From contig NZ_LGSZ01000013.1 of NCBI RefSeq assembly GCF_001298265.1, forward strand, positions 1 through 40,331: a stretch of DNA of 40,331 nucleotides, given 5' to 3'. Each line of letters starts with the position of its first letter. Position 1 is the stretch's first letter. The stretch is from Allobosea vaviloviae. Its GTDB lineage: Bacteria > Pseudomonadota > Alphaproteobacteria > Rhizobiales > Beijerinckiaceae. The position numbers were made by a program, and so were the translations under genes. Below the pieces are notes generated by a model, which saw nothing but the letters and a program-made list of their open reading frames with translations, made no database searches and was not told the DNA's origin. Positions 20,208 to 29,389 of this stretch are shown in pieces.

Positions 20208-21332
20208 ATGTTCCGCTTCATCCACTCCTCCGACCTGCATATCGGCAAGCGCTTCGGCTCGATGCCGGAGGAGCTGCGCGGACGTCTGCGCGATGCCCGC
20301 CATACCGTGCTCGACCGGCTGGCCGCACAGGCGCGAGCCGGCGGCGCGGGCACGCTCCTGCTCGCCGGCGACTGCTTCGACACGGAGACGCCGAGCCCTG
20401 CCATACTGCGCCAGGCGCTCGCCGCGATGGCGGGCCATGCGCCGCTGCGCTGGATCATCCTGCCCGGCAATCACGATTCGCTGCTCGCGGACGAATTATG
20501 GGCGGCGGCACGCGTTGCGTTGCCGGCTAACGTTATCCTCGCTGTCGAACCCGATCCGATAGAGCTGGAGCCCGGAGTCGTGCTCCTGCCGGCGCCCTGC
20601 ACGACGCGCCGCCCCGGTCGCGACCTGACCGACTGGATGGACCGGGCCGCAACGCCGGACGGCGCGCTGCGCATCGGGCTCGCCCATGGCGCGATCCAGA
20701 GCTTTTCGGAGGATGGAGGCGGACTCGACATCATTGCACCTGACCGCGCTGCGCGATCGGGGCTCGACTATCTTGCGCTCGGGGACTGGCATGGCCAGAT
20801 GCGGATCAATGCGCGAAGCTGGTACAGCGGCGCGCCGGAGCCCGACCGCTTCAAGCATGACGGGCCGGGGGGCGCTTTGCTGGTGTCGCTCACGGGCCCA
20901 GGCGCCGTGCCAGATGTGGTCCCGGTCGAGACCGGCAGCTTCGACTGGCGCACGCTGCCGCTGGAACTGCTCTCCGGGGACGACGCTGCGATGGTGTTGG
21001 CCCAGCTTCTGCCCCAGGGGAGCCTGCGTCGGCAGAGCCTTTTGCGCGTCGTCGCCTCGGGACGCCTGCGGCCGCAGGCGCGCGCCGCGCTCGATGCGGC
21101 GGTTGCTGCGGTGGCGCCCGAATTTGCCCGCCTCGTGCTGGAGACCGAAGGCCTGGCGACCGATTGCGAAAGCGCGGATCTCGACGCCATCGACCGCGCC
21201 GGAGCGCTCCGCCATGCCGCCGACAGGCTGCTGGCGGATAGCGTCGATGAAAGCCGCGCTGCCGGCGAGCGCCAGACCGCGCGCGACGCACTGGTCAGGC
21301 TATTCTCCTATTGCGAAGCGATGCCGTCATGA
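20208..21332 (+). CDS. SbcD/Mre11/YhaO-like DNA exonuclease (metallophosphoesterase)
   Basis: 374 aa. Calcineurin-like phosphoesterase motifs of the Mre11/SbcD group are complete: FIHSSDLHIG (Asp9, His11), LLAGDCFD (Asp55), LPGNHDS (88-90), GLAHGAI (His160) and ALGDWHG (Asp193, His195). They bind two Mn-type metals for phosphodiester cleavage. After the nuclease domain a capping region and an Arg-rich C-terminal helical part could contact the partner ATPase. Its stop overlaps the ATG of the SMC-like gene (ATGA), so the two are made together, as SbcD/SbcC and YhaO/YhaN are. The protein is nearer in size and context to the YhaO subgroup than to classical SbcD. Probable role: processing of DNA ends or damaged forks. 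Confidence 0.88.
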   Translation: MFRFIHSSDLHIGKRFGSMPEELRGRLRDARHTVLDRLAAQARAGGAGTLLLAGDCFDTETPSPAILRQALAAMAGHAPLRWIILPGNHDSLLADELWAAARVALPANVILAVEPDPIELEPGVVLLPAPCTTRRPGRDLTDWMDRAATPDGALRIGLAHGAIQSFSEDGGGLDIIAPDRAARSGLDYLALGDWHGQMRINARSWYSGAPEPDRFKHDGPGGALLVSLTGPGAVPDVVPVETGSFDWRTLPLELLSGDDAAMVLAQLLPQGSLRRQSLLRVVASGRLRPQARAALDAAVAAVAPEFARLVLETEGLATDCESADLDAIDRAGALRHAADRLLADSVDESRAAGERQTARDALVRLFSYCEAMPS

Positions 21333-23959
21333 AGCTGACGGCGCTGCGGCTCCACAATGTCCGGCGCTTCGCCGGGCGCGGCATTGCCGTCGAGGGCATC
21401 GGCGACGGCGTCAACGTGCTTTGCGCCGCCAACGAGTTCGGCAAGTCGACCTGTTTCGACTCGCTACACGCGCTGTTCTTCCAGCCGCATACCGGCACGC
21501 CCGGCGCAGTGCAGGGCTTGCGGCCCTATAGCGGCGGCAACCCGATGGTCGAAGCCGACATCCTGACCGGGCAGGGCGCTTTCCGCCTGACCAAGCAGTT
21601 CTATGGCGGCAGGCGCGCGATGGTGCGCGACCTCGCCTCGGGGCGCCTCCTGGCGCAGGCCGACGAGGCCGAGCGTTTCATCGCGGGGCTCGTGCAGGGT
21701 GGCACGACCGGCCCGGCCGGGCTGCTGTGGGTGCGCCAGGGAATCACCGGCATCGAGCGTCGCGCCAAGAGCGACGAGGAGGGTGAGAAACGGGCGCGCG
21801 AGTCGGTGCTGACCTCGGTGCAGGGCGAGGTCGAGACGCTGACCGGCGGGCGCCGGATGGCGCAGGCTGTCGCCCAATGCGAGGAGGAACTCTCGCAGTT
21901 GGTCACCGCGACCGGACGGCCCAAGGCCGGCGGTCCCTATGCGCAGGCCATCGACGAGCGCGACCGGCTGATCGAGACCGAGCGGCGGCTGTCATCCGAG
22001 CTTCGCGAGTTGCGCGAGGCGCTGGACAAGCGCCGGTCGCTGCGCGCCCGGCTGGCCGAGCTGGAAGATCCCGAGCAGCAGGCGGTACGCCTGCACGATC
22101 TGGCACAGGCTGAGGCCGCACTGACCGCGGCCAGGGCACATGGCGAAGCGCTGAAGACCGCCGAGGTCGAGGCGGCCCTGGCACGCAATCGACTGGATGC
22201 GGCAAGCCTGGCTCTCGACGGCCATCGCCGGAACTGGGCGCGGTTTGCCGTGCTGCACGATCTCGAGGCTGATGGCAGGCACCAGCGCGACGAGGCGCTG
22301 GCGCACCAACGCGAGGCGGGCGATGCCGGGCAGGCCGCCGCCACGGCGGTCGACACGGCCGAAAGCCGGGAACGCGAGGCGCGTAATTTACTAAGCCGGC
22401 TAGAAATATCGATGCGGGCCCGCGATGCGGCAGAGCATCTCGCCGGGCTGCAGCAATCGCATGCGAAAGCGGAAGCGGGGCGGGGAGAGGTCGAGGCCAT
22501 TCAGGCCGAGTTGAAGGCCCTGGCTCTGCCGGCCAACGTCGTCAAGCAATTGGAGGCGATCGAGACCGAGCTGGTCGGGCTGCGGGCTGTGATCGCGGCG
22601 CGCGTGCCGATGCTGCGGGTGACATATCAGCCGGGTGTGTCGGGTGCGGTGGGGCTCGACGGTGTGGCGCTGGCCGATGGCGAAGAGCGCGCCCTGACGC
22701 GCAGCGCGGCGCTGGAAATCGATGGCGTTGGGCGGCTGACCCTGACCTTGCCGCAGGGCAGGGACGGGCATGACGAATTGGCCCAGGCCGAGGCGAAACG
22801 CATGACGCTGCTGGCTGCGCTCGGTGTCGGCAGCCTGATCGAGGCGCGCCAGCGCGAGAGCGCGATCCGCGACCTGACCGGCCGGCTCGACCTGGCTCAG
22901 CAGCGCCTGGCCCTGCTCGCGCCGCAGGGGCTGGCGGCCCTGCGAGAGACCATCGCAAGGCTGGAGGCACAGAGCGCCGGCTCGGTCGAGGTCAAGGGTG
23001 ATCCCGAGGCGATGCGAACGGCGCTGGCTGCGGCGGAGGCGCGCGTTTCAGCTTCACGCCAGGCGCAGCGCGAGGCGCAGGCCGCCCGTGACGCCGCCGG
23101 CGCCACCGTCGTCACAGCCGAGCGGGCGCTGGCGAGCGTCGCCTCCGAGCTTGCCGGCTTGGCCGCCATGCTTGGCGCTGAAGCGGGTCGGCAGGCGCAG
23201 GAGACGGCGCTTGCCGCAGCTCTGGCTGAGGCTGAAGCGGTCTTCGCGACCGCGCATGCGCAGGTCGAGGCGTTGCGCGCCGGCGCGATCGACCTGGCCG
23301 GTGCCGAGGCGAAATTCCGGCGGATGCGCTCGGTGGTCGATGCCGCTGCGGCTGAGATCGCTACGCAGCGCGAGGACGCCGCGGGCCTGAACGCCCTGAT
23401 CGGCGCGCGCTCCAACGACGCGATCGAGGAAGTCTGGCAGGAGGCTGCCGACCGGCTGGCGGCGGCGCAGAAGCGGCTGGCCGGGCTGGAGCGCGAGGTT
23501 GCGCTGCTGACAAGGCTGCGCGAAGCGCTCGACGCCGCCAGGGCGGAGGCTCGCGACCATTATTTCGCGCCGGTCATGAGCGAATTGCGGCCTCTGCTCG
23601 GTCTGCTCTTCGAGGATGCGACCGTGACCTTCGACGAGGACACGCTGCTGCCCCGCACCGTCAGCCGCAACGGGCTGGAGGAGCCCGTCGGCGTGCTCAG
23701 CGGCGGCATGCGCGAGCAGCTCGCCGTGCTGACGCGGCTCGCCTTCGCGCGGCTGCTGGCGAAGGATGGCCAGCCGGCGCCGGTCATCCTCGACGACGCG
23801 CTGGTCTACTCCGACGACGACCGCATCGAGCGGATGTTCGACGCGCTGCACCGGCAGGCCAGTGGGCAGCAGATCATCGTGTTCTCCTGTCGTCAGCGGG
23901 CCTTCGCGCAGCTCGGCGGCAACATCCTGCGCATGGTGCCGTGGGTGCCGGAGGGCTGA
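21329..23959 (+). CDS. SbcC/Rad50/YhaN-like AAA ATPase
   Basis: 876 aa; ATG at 21329 overlaps the nuclease stop, and the frame above it belongs to the nuclease overlap. N-terminal ABC-ATPase half with Walker A CAANEFGKSTC (residues 32-42). Long Ala/Glu/Arg-rich coiled-coil segments cover about 190-300 and 520-750, with a compact middle domain (about 400-510, TYQPGVSGAVGLDG). The C-terminal half has signature VLSGGMREQLAVLTRLAF (SGG from 791) and Walker B PVILDDALVYSD (Asp822). No CxxC zinc hook is present, so the coiled coils are not joined as in Rad50/SbcC; this is the YhaN-like layout. With the upstream nuclease it should form an ATP-gated DNA-end-processing complex. Confidence 0.87.
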   Translation: MKLTALRLHNVRRFAGRGIAVEGIGDGVNVLCAANEFGKSTCFDSLHALFFQPHTGTPGAVQGLRPYSGGNPMVEADILTGQGAFRLTKQFYGGRRAMVRDLASGRLLAQADEAERFIAGLVQGGTTGPAGLLWVRQGITGIERRAKSDEEGEKRARESVLTSVQGEVETLTGGRRMAQAVAQCEEELSQLVTATGRPKAGGPYAQAIDERDRLIETERRLSSELRELREALDKRRSLRARLAELEDPEQQAVRLHDLAQAEAALTAARAHGEALKTAEVEAALARNRLDAASLALDGHRRNWARFAVLHDLEADGRHQRDEALAHQREAGDAGQAAATAVDTAESREREARNLLSRLEISMRARDAAEHLAGLQQSHAKAEAGRGEVEAIQAELKALALPANVVKQLEAIETELVGLRAVIAARVPMLRVTYQPGVSGAVGLDGVALADGEERALTRSAALEIDGVGRLTLTLPQGRDGHDELAQAEAKRMTLLAALGVGSLIEARQRESAIRDLTGRLDLAQQRLALLAPQGLAALRETIARLEAQSAGSVEVKGDPEAMRTALAAAEARVSASRQAQREAQAARDAAGATVVTAERALASVASELAGLAAMLGAEAGRQAQETALAAALAEAEAVFATAHAQVEALRAGAIDLAGAEAKFRRMRSVVDAAAAEIATQREDAAGLNALIGARSNDAIEEVWQEAADRLAAAQKRLAGLEREVALLTRLREALDAARAEARDHYFAPVMSELRPLLGLLFEDATVTFDEDTLLPRTVSRNGLEEPVGVLSGGMREQLAVLTRLAFARLLAKDGQPAPVILDDALVYSDDDRIERMFDALHRQASGQQIIVFSCRQRAFAQLGGNILRMVPWVPEG

Positions 23960-23985
23960 GTCGACGCCCTTGGCACACCCGCGCC

Positions 23986-24098
23986 GTCATCCCGGACAAG
24001 CCGCGCTAGCGGCGCCGATCCGGGATCCATTCCTGAACCTTTCGAGGCAGCGTTCCGGAATGGGTCCCGGGTCTCCGCTTCGCTTCGCCCGGGATGAC
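23986..24098. repeat. Rhizobial-type intergenic palindromic mosaic element
   Basis: The element runs from GTCATCCCGG to CCGGGATGAC, which are exact reverse complements. It contains inner pairs such as GATCCGGGATCCATTCC facing GGAATGGGTCCCGGGTC. This is the organisation of dispersed mosaic elements in Hyphomicrobiales genomes. It separates the convergent sbcC-like and dihydropyrimidinase genes and might act as a bidirectional 3'-end structure. No gene is seen between 23960 and 24159. Confidence 0.65.
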
Positions 24099-24159
24099 CT
24101 TGGAAAAGGGCGTGGCAAAAGCGGCGCCCTTCACAGCCGATGTCGTTCGTCGAAAACGC

Positions 24160-25641
24160 TCACAAAATCGTCGCGCCGAAATTCCGTGCCGGGTCCATTT
24201 CCAGCACGAGCTTGCCGGTCGGCTCGGCGGCGGGCCCACCGGTGCGGGAGAGCCAGCGGCCGGAACCGGGCTTGGCCTTCAGCGTACCCTCGCTGACGAT
24301 CTCCTCGCCGCGCCGGATCACCGTCTCCGGCCAGCCCATGACCTTGTGGCCGGCGAAGGGCGTGAAGCCGGTCAGGTCGTGCATGGCCTCGTCTGTGATC
24401 GTGACCTCGCGTTTGGGGTCCCAGATCGCGATGTCGGCGTCGTAGCCCGGCTGGATCGCGCCCTTGCCGGGGAGATTGTAGATTTTCGCAGGCGCCGTCG
24501 CGGTGAGATCGACGAAGGCCTCCAGCCCGCGCCCGGCGAATTCAGGACGCCCCTTCGAGACCAGCGCGTCGAAGAGCAGCGGCAGGCGGGTTTCCAGACC
24601 CGGCAGGCCGTTGGCGATCTGCTTGAAATTCGCGTTGGGCCCGGCGGAGAGCTTGCCGGTCTCGTCGAAACGGTAGGGCGCATGGTCGGACGAGATCGTC
24701 TGGATGTCGCCAAGCGCGAGCGCCTGCCAGAGCGCGTCCTGGTCCGCGATCTCGCGCGGGGGCGGCGAGCACATCCATTTCGCGCCCTCCATGCCGGGCT
24801 TGTCGAGGTCGGCCTTGGTGAGGAAGAGATATTGCGGGCAGGTCTCGGCGAAGACCTTGAGGCCCTGTCCGCGTGCCTGACGGATGACCGCGGCACCCTC
24901 TGCCGTGGAGACGTGGAAGATCATGATCGGCTGGTCGATCAGCGCGGCCTGCGTGATCAGCCGGGTGAAGGCCTCCGATTCCGAGCCGCGCGGATGGCTG
25001 ATGGAATGGAATTTCGGCGCGGTGTAGCCGCGCTCGACCAGTTTCCTGCCCATCCAGGAGATCATGCCGTGGTTCTCGGCATGGACGCAGATCAGGGCGC
25101 GATGCTGGCGCGCCGTCAGCATCAAATCGAGCAGCGGCTCGTCGTCGACCTTGATCAGATCATAGGTCATGAAGATCTTGATCGAGGCGTGGCCCTCCCT
25201 GATCAGCTCGGGCAAGTCCTGCTCGATCGTCTTCTTGTCGGGATTGGCGACGATCATGTGGAAAGCGTAGTCGATCAGCGCGCCGCGCTTCGCCAGCGCG
25301 GCATAGTCGTCGACGACCTTTCGCAGATCGAGCCCGCGATGCTGGGCGGCGAAGGAGACCAGCGTTGTGTTGCCCCCGAAGGCGGCCGAGGTCGTGGCGC
25401 TCTCGAATGAGTCGGCGTTGAGCAGCCCGCCGGCCGAGACCTGCTCGACATGGGCATGGGTATCGATGCCGCCCGGCAGCACGTATTTTCCGGTGGCGTC
25501 GATCTCGCGCGCACCCTGGCCGAGGCCTGTGCCGATCGCCGCGATGGTGCCGCCGCGGATCGCGACATCGGCGACGAAGCTGCCGGTGGATGTCCCCACC
25601 GTGCCGCCGCGGACGACCAGATCATAGGGCTGCGTGGTCAT
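24160..25641 (-). CDS. Dihydropyrimidinase / D-hydantoinase family amidohydrolase
   Basis: 493 aa, usual length for the family. It opens cyclic ureides such as dihydrouracil or hydantoins. ATG at 25641 has AGGAG seven bases upstream. Binuclear metal site: GGIDTHAHVEQ (His62, His64), the carboxylated lysine in HASIKIFMTY (Lys155), LICVHAENHGMI, MIFHVST, and ISSDHAPYRF with the catalytic Asp. Allantoinase is less likely given the SIKIFMTY motif and overall length, but substrate cannot be fixed. No dihydropyrimidine dehydrogenase or beta-ureidopropionase gene is in the window, so the rest of a reductive pyrimidine pathway would be elsewhere. Confidence 0.85.
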   Translation of the reverse strand: MTTQPYDLVVRGGTVGTSTGSFVADVAIRGGTIAAIGTGLGQGAREIDATGKYVLPGGIDTHAHVEQVSAGGLLNADSFESATTSAAFGGNTTLVSFAAQHRGLDLRKVVDDYAALAKRGALIDYAFHMIVANPDKKTIEQDLPELIREGHASIKIFMTYDLIKVDDEPLLDLMLTARQHRALICVHAENHGMISWMGRKLVERGYTAPKFHSISHPRGSESEAFTRLITQAALIDQPIMIFHVSTAEGAAVIRQARGQGLKVFAETCPQYLFLTKADLDKPGMEGAKWMCSPPPREIADQDALWQALALGDIQTISSDHAPYRFDETGKLSAGPNANFKQIANGLPGLETRLPLLFDALVSKGRPEFAGRGLEAFVDLTATAPAKIYNLPGKGAIQPGYDADIAIWDPKREVTITDEAMHDLTGFTPFAGHKVMGWPETVIRRGEEIVSEGTLKAKPGSGRWLSRTGGPAAEPTGKLVLEMDPARNFGATIL

Positions 25642-25835
25642 GGCGTTCTCCTGGCCGGTCTGGCGAACTCAGCAAGGCCGGTCGCGACCTCAACCATAGC
25701 AAAGCTGAAGCCAGCCGGGAGCCGTTGCGGGCGCAGGGGGCTATGATCTGTTGGCGCCGGGTATTTGCGTGGCTTATAGGCGCCTGTCGGCATCGCCGCT
25801 TGCCAGCGCGCCCGAACACAGCTCTATCGCTGGGC

Positions 25836-25868
25836 ATGACGACGCAGCACGACGAGCTTTGCTTGTGA
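25836..25868 (+). other. Possible 10-codon leader ORF overlapping the rsgA start
   Basis: ATG at 25836 opens a frame encoding MTTQHDELCL whose TGA (25866-25868) overlaps the proposed GTG start of rsgA as GTGA. Coupled translation would solve the lack of a good ribosome site for the GTG. The leader itself has no clear ribosome site, so this may be chance. Confidence 0.25.
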
Positions 25869-26878
25869 CCGCCACCGAGCGCGACGACGCTACGCTTTCG
25901 CTGGCCGCGCTGGGCTGGTCGGATTTCTTCGCGGATCAGTGCGAGCCCGACGAGGCCGGGCTGGTGCCCGCCCGCATCGCCACCGTCCATCGTGCCCGGA
26001 TGAGCGCGATAACGCAGGATGGTCCGATGCGGCTGGAGCTGCCTGTTCATACCAACACCGGCGACTACACGGTCGGCGACTGGGTTCTGGTCGAGCCGGA
26101 GACGCATCTGCTGCGTCGATTGCTGGAGCGCCGCACCGTGCTGGCACGCCGCGTCGAGGGCAGCAGGACGCCGCAGCTCGCAGGCGCCAACATCGACACG
26201 CTGTTCATCGTCACCTCCTGCAATGCCGATTTCAACGTCGCGCGGCTGGAGCGCTATCTCGCGCTCGCCAATGAGAGCGGTGCGCAGCCCGTGATCCTGC
26301 TGACCAAGGCCGATCTCGTTCCCGACGTCGAAACCTATCGCACGCAGGCCGCCGCACTGCAGCGGGGGCTCACGGTCGCAACCGTCAATCCGCTGGGAGA
26401 CGATGTCGCGGCGGAGCTCGCGCCCTGGTGCGGGGAGGGGCGCACGGTGGCGCTGGTCGGCTCGTCGGGCGTCGGCAAGTCGACCCTGGTCAATGCGCTG
26501 GCCGGACATGCGAACGAGGACGAGCAGCAAACCGGCGACATCCGCGCCCATGACGCCAAGGGCCGCCACACCACGACCTCGCGCTCGCTGCACGCGATCG
26601 CAGGCGGCGGCTGGGTCATCGACACGCCGGGCATGCGGACCCTCCATGTCAGCGACGCGGCGGCCGGCCTCGACACGCTCTTCGCCGAGATCAGCGAACT
26701 GACCCATCTCTGCCGCTTCCGCGACTGCACCCATGAACACGAGCCCGGCTGCGCCGTGCAGGAGGCGGTCAAGACGGGCCGCATCGACCCCGATCGTCTG
26801 GCCCGTTGGCGCAAGCTCGACGCCGAGAACAAGGCCAAGACGCCCGAGGCGAGGGGGCCGAAGGGCAAGCGGCGCTAG
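25865..26878 (+). CDS. rsgA: Ribosome small-subunit-dependent GTPase RsgA
   Basis: 337 aa from the GTG at 25865. The frame is open to a TTG at 25751, but family proteins normally begin shortly before the LAALGWSDFFADQ segment, so the shorter form is preferred; the exact start is uncertain. RsgA is a circularly permuted GTPase that matures the 30S subunit. Order of motifs: OB-fold N-terminus (ARIATVHRARM), G4 LLTKADLV, G1 GSSGVGKSTL, switch GRHTTTSRSL, G3 DTPGMRTL. The C-terminal zinc finger is CRFRDCTHEHEPGC with three Cys and one His. C-terminus is Lys/Arg-rich. It runs in the opposite direction to both neighbouring genes and appears monocistronic. Confidence 0.9.
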   Translation: MTATERDDATLSLAALGWSDFFADQCEPDEAGLVPARIATVHRARMSAITQDGPMRLELPVHTNTGDYTVGDWVLVEPETHLLRRLLERRTVLARRVEGSRTPQLAGANIDTLFIVTSCNADFNVARLERYLALANESGAQPVILLTKADLVPDVETYRTQAAALQRGLTVATVNPLGDDVAAELAPWCGEGRTVALVGSSGVGKSTLVNALAGHANEDEQQTGDIRAHDAKGRHTTTSRSLHAIAGGGWVIDTPGMRTLHVSDAAAGLDTLFAEISELTHLCRFRDCTHEHEPGCAVQEAVKTGRIDPDRLARWRKLDAENKAKTPEARGPKGKRR

Positions 26879-26883
26879 GCCGT

Positions 26884-29205
26884 TCAGGCCCCCGCCGGCG
26901 GCTCATAGGCGTTGATCGGCGGGAGATTGCCGTCGAAGCGCTCGACCTGAACCGTCGTGAGCTGGCCGGTGCAGCCCTGGGCCAGCGCCGAGGTGCCGAC
27001 ATCGCGGGTCAGCACGTTCGGATTGCCGTGGACGCAGAGCGGCTTGTCGTCATGGGGATCGACCGGATCATACCAGGCGCCGGTCGGCAGCTGGATCACG
27101 CCGCGCCTGATGCCGTCGGTCAGGACCACGCCGGCGAGGCAGGCGCCGCGTTCATTGTGGAGTCGGATGATGTCGCCATCGGAGATCCCGCGCAGCGTCG
27201 CGTCGTCGGGGTGCATCCGCGCCACTTCCCGGCCGCGATACTTGGCCGCGCCGCTATGGCCGCCGAAGTCGAACTGGCTGTGCAGGCGGGGGCGCGGCTG
27301 GGTGGCGGCCAGAACATAGGGCGTCTCCGCATCGGGCACGTTCGTCGCGCCGAGCCAGGTCGGATGGCCCGGGCAGTCCGCCTCGCTGAAGGCCGCGATC
27401 GTCTCGCTGAAGATCTCGAGCTTTCCGCTCGGCGTCGGCAGCGGCTTGCCCTGCGGATCGTCGCGGAAGGCGCGCAAGCGGCCGCCATCATCGGGCTGCT
27501 GCGGCAGGATGTAACCCTCGCTGCCCCAAAACTCGGCGAAGCTCGGCGCCGGCAGCCCCTTGGCAGCCAGGCCCTCGCGGGTCGGTTCGTAGAGATGTTC
27601 GAGCCATTGGCGCACGCTGCGGCCCTCGGTGAAGGCCTCGCGTGCGCCGAGTCGTTCCGCCAAATCGGCGAAGATGGCGTAGTCGTCGCGGGCCTCGCCA
27701 TAGGGCGGAACGATCGGGTGCATCGGCACCAGCAGCGGGTCGTTCGAGCTGCCGCCGATATCCTCGCGCTCCAGCGTCATCGTGCAGGGCAGGACGATGT
27801 CGGCATGGCGCGCGGTCGCCGTCCAGGCGAGCTCATGGACGACGAGCGTGTCGAGCCTGGCGAAGGCGCGCCGCAGCCGGTTGAGGTCCTGATGGTGGTG
27901 GAACGGGTTGCCGCCGGCCCAATAGACCAGCTTGATGTCCGGATAGGTCCGGGTCTGGCCGTTGTAGCGATAGCTCTCGCCCGGATGCAGCAGCATGTCC
28001 GAAATGCGCGCGACCGGGATGTAGTCGGCGACGCCGTTCTTGCCCTGCGAGAAGGTGGGCACCGGCACGGCGTTGAAGCGGCGGCCGTAATAGGCGATGG
28101 CGCCCAGCGCATAGCCATAGCCGCCACCGGGCAGGCCGATCTGGCCGAGCGCGGCCGCGAGCACCATGCCCATCCAGACCGGCTGCTCGCCATGCTCGGC
28201 GCGCTGCAGCGCATGGGCCACGACGATGAGCGCGCGCTTGCCGTGGAGACGCCGGGCGAGGGCGACGATCTCGTCGGCCGCGACGCCGGTGATCCCGGAG
28301 GCCCAGGCCGCGTCCTTGGGCTGGCCGTCGGTCTCGCCGAGCAGATAGCGCTCGAAGACCGGCCATCCCACCGTGCAGCGATCGAGGAAGGCGCGATCGT
28401 GCCGCCCCTCGACGACGAGGGTGTGGACGAGGCCCATCATCAAGGCGGTGTCGCTGCCGGGAATGCAGGAGAGCCATTCGGCCTTGGCTTCCTCGGGTAG
28501 GTCCGAACGCAAGGGGCCGGCGAGCACGAAGGCGCAGCCGCGTTGCGCGGCGCGCTTCATCGCGCCGCGCTCGACATGCTTGCTGACGCTGCCGCCCGCC
28601 ACCATCGAGTTCTTCAGCGCCATGCCGCCGAAGGCCAGCACGATCTCGCTATGCTCGGCGATCTGCTCCCAGGAGACGTTGCGCTTGGTCAGGTCCTCGT
28701 AGTCGCCGATGATGTGCGGCACCAGCACCTGCGAGGAGCCGGAGGAATAGCTGTTCACCGACCTCACATAGCCGCCGCAGGCGACGTTGAGGAAACGGTG
28801 GATCTGGCTCTGCGCGTGATGGAAGCGTCCGGCGCTGGCCCAGCCATAGGAGCCGCCGAAGATCGCGCCGGGGCCGGGCCCGTCGCGCAGGCGAAGCAAT
28901 TCGGCACCGAGCAGGTCGAGCGCCTGGGTCCACGACACCGGCACATAGTCGTCGCGGCCGCGCTTCTCGTCGGGGCCGGGGCCGTTCTCAAGCCAGCCTC
29001 GCCGGATCATCGGCTGCGCGATCCTGGCGCGATGACGCAGCGCGGCCGGAAAATTCTGGATGATGCCGTTGGGGTCGGGGTCGCCGGGATGCGGCCGCAC
29101 TTCGAGCTCGCCATCCTTCATGCGGGCGGAAAACACGCCCCAATGCGAGGTATGCGGCAAGAAGCCGTCTTCGCTGAGCTCGCTGACAGGTTCCGTCCGA
29201 TTCAT
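26884..29205 (-). CDS. BisC-type molybdopterin oxidoreductase (DMSO reductase family)
   Basis: 773 aa with bis-MGD cofactor domains of the DMSO/TMAO/biotin sulfoxide reductase group. No Cys cluster is present at the N-terminus, so there is no [4Fe-4S] centre. The probable Mo ligand is Ser154 in NSYSSGSSQ. Other family segments are HTSHWGVFSARMKDG, IFGGSYGWASAGRFHHAQ, VYWAGGNPFHHHQDLNRL, ERED and the C-terminal SQFDFGGHSGAAKYRGRE. There is no twin-arginine leader, so the enzyme should be cytoplasmic like BisC, which reduces biotin sulfoxide and methionine sulfoxide. A cytochrome b561 gene lies 184 bp upstream on the same strand, but a cytoplasmic BisC would usually take electrons from NADPH or thioredoxin. 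It ends six bases from the convergent rsgA stop. Confidence 0.87.
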   Translation of the reverse strand: MNRTEPVSELSEDGFLPHTSHWGVFSARMKDGELEVRPHPGDPDPNGIIQNFPAALRHRARIAQPMIRRGWLENGPGPDEKRGRDDYVPVSWTQALDLLGAELLRLRDGPGPGAIFGGSYGWASAGRFHHAQSQIHRFLNVACGGYVRSVNSYSSGSSQVLVPHIIGDYEDLTKRNVSWEQIAEHSEIVLAFGGMALKNSMVAGGSVSKHVERGAMKRAAQRGCAFVLAGPLRSDLPEEAKAEWLSCIPGSDTALMMGLVHTLVVEGRHDRAFLDRCTVGWPVFERYLLGETDGQPKDAAWASGITGVAADEIVALARRLHGKRALIVVAHALQRAEHGEQPVWMGMVLAAALGQIGLPGGGYGYALGAIAYYGRRFNAVPVPTFSQGKNGVADYIPVARISDMLLHPGESYRYNGQTRTYPDIKLVYWAGGNPFHHHQDLNRLRRAFARLDTLVVHELAWTATARHADIVLPCTMTLEREDIGGSSNDPLLVPMHPIVPPYGEARDDYAIFADLAERLGAREAFTEGRSVRQWLEHLYEPTREGLAAKGLPAPSFAEFWGSEGYILPQQPDDGGRLRAFRDDPQGKPLPTPSGKLEIFSETIAAFSEADCPGHPTWLGATNVPDAETPYVLAATQPRPRLHSQFDFGGHSGAAKYRGREVARMHPDDATLRGISDGDIIRLHNERGACLAGVVLTDGIRRGVIQLPTGAWYDPVDPHDDKPLCVHGNPNVLTRDVGTSALAQGCTGQLTTVQVERFDGNLPPINAYEPPAGA

Positions 29206-29358
29206 CCGCTTGACCTCGTGGCGCCGCTTGCCGGGCCGATCGATCGAGATGTAGCGGCGGCGCGGCGCGTCGTCGATGGCGTGTGGAGGATGACCGGGAT
29301 GAGCCTTCTCGACGTGTACGAAAGCTCGGATACTCTCGACCTCGCCGGTCGATCAGCT

Positions 29359-29378
29359 GGCCCCCCGCAAGGGGGTCC
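29359..29378 (-). terminator. GC-rich hairpin after the cytochrome b561 gene
   Basis: A CCCCC/GGGGG stem with two further G-C pairs outside a mismatch and a GCAA loop (plus-strand reading). It lies 11-31 bases beyond the cytochrome b561 stop. A T-run is lacking, so function is tentative. The remaining spacer 29206-29358 shows no gene. Confidence 0.4.
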
Positions 29379-29389
29379 GAGCGCCGTCC

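Noticed and set aside
20059..20562. 167-codon frame upstream of the SbcD-like gene
   Set aside because: Its second half is an alternative frame of the nuclease gene, which has full catalytic motifs.
26884..29205. BisC-like enzyme as a periplasmic partner of cytochrome b561
   Set aside because: No twin-arginine leader is present and the genes are separated by 184 bp with a hairpin, so a shared electron chain is not supported.
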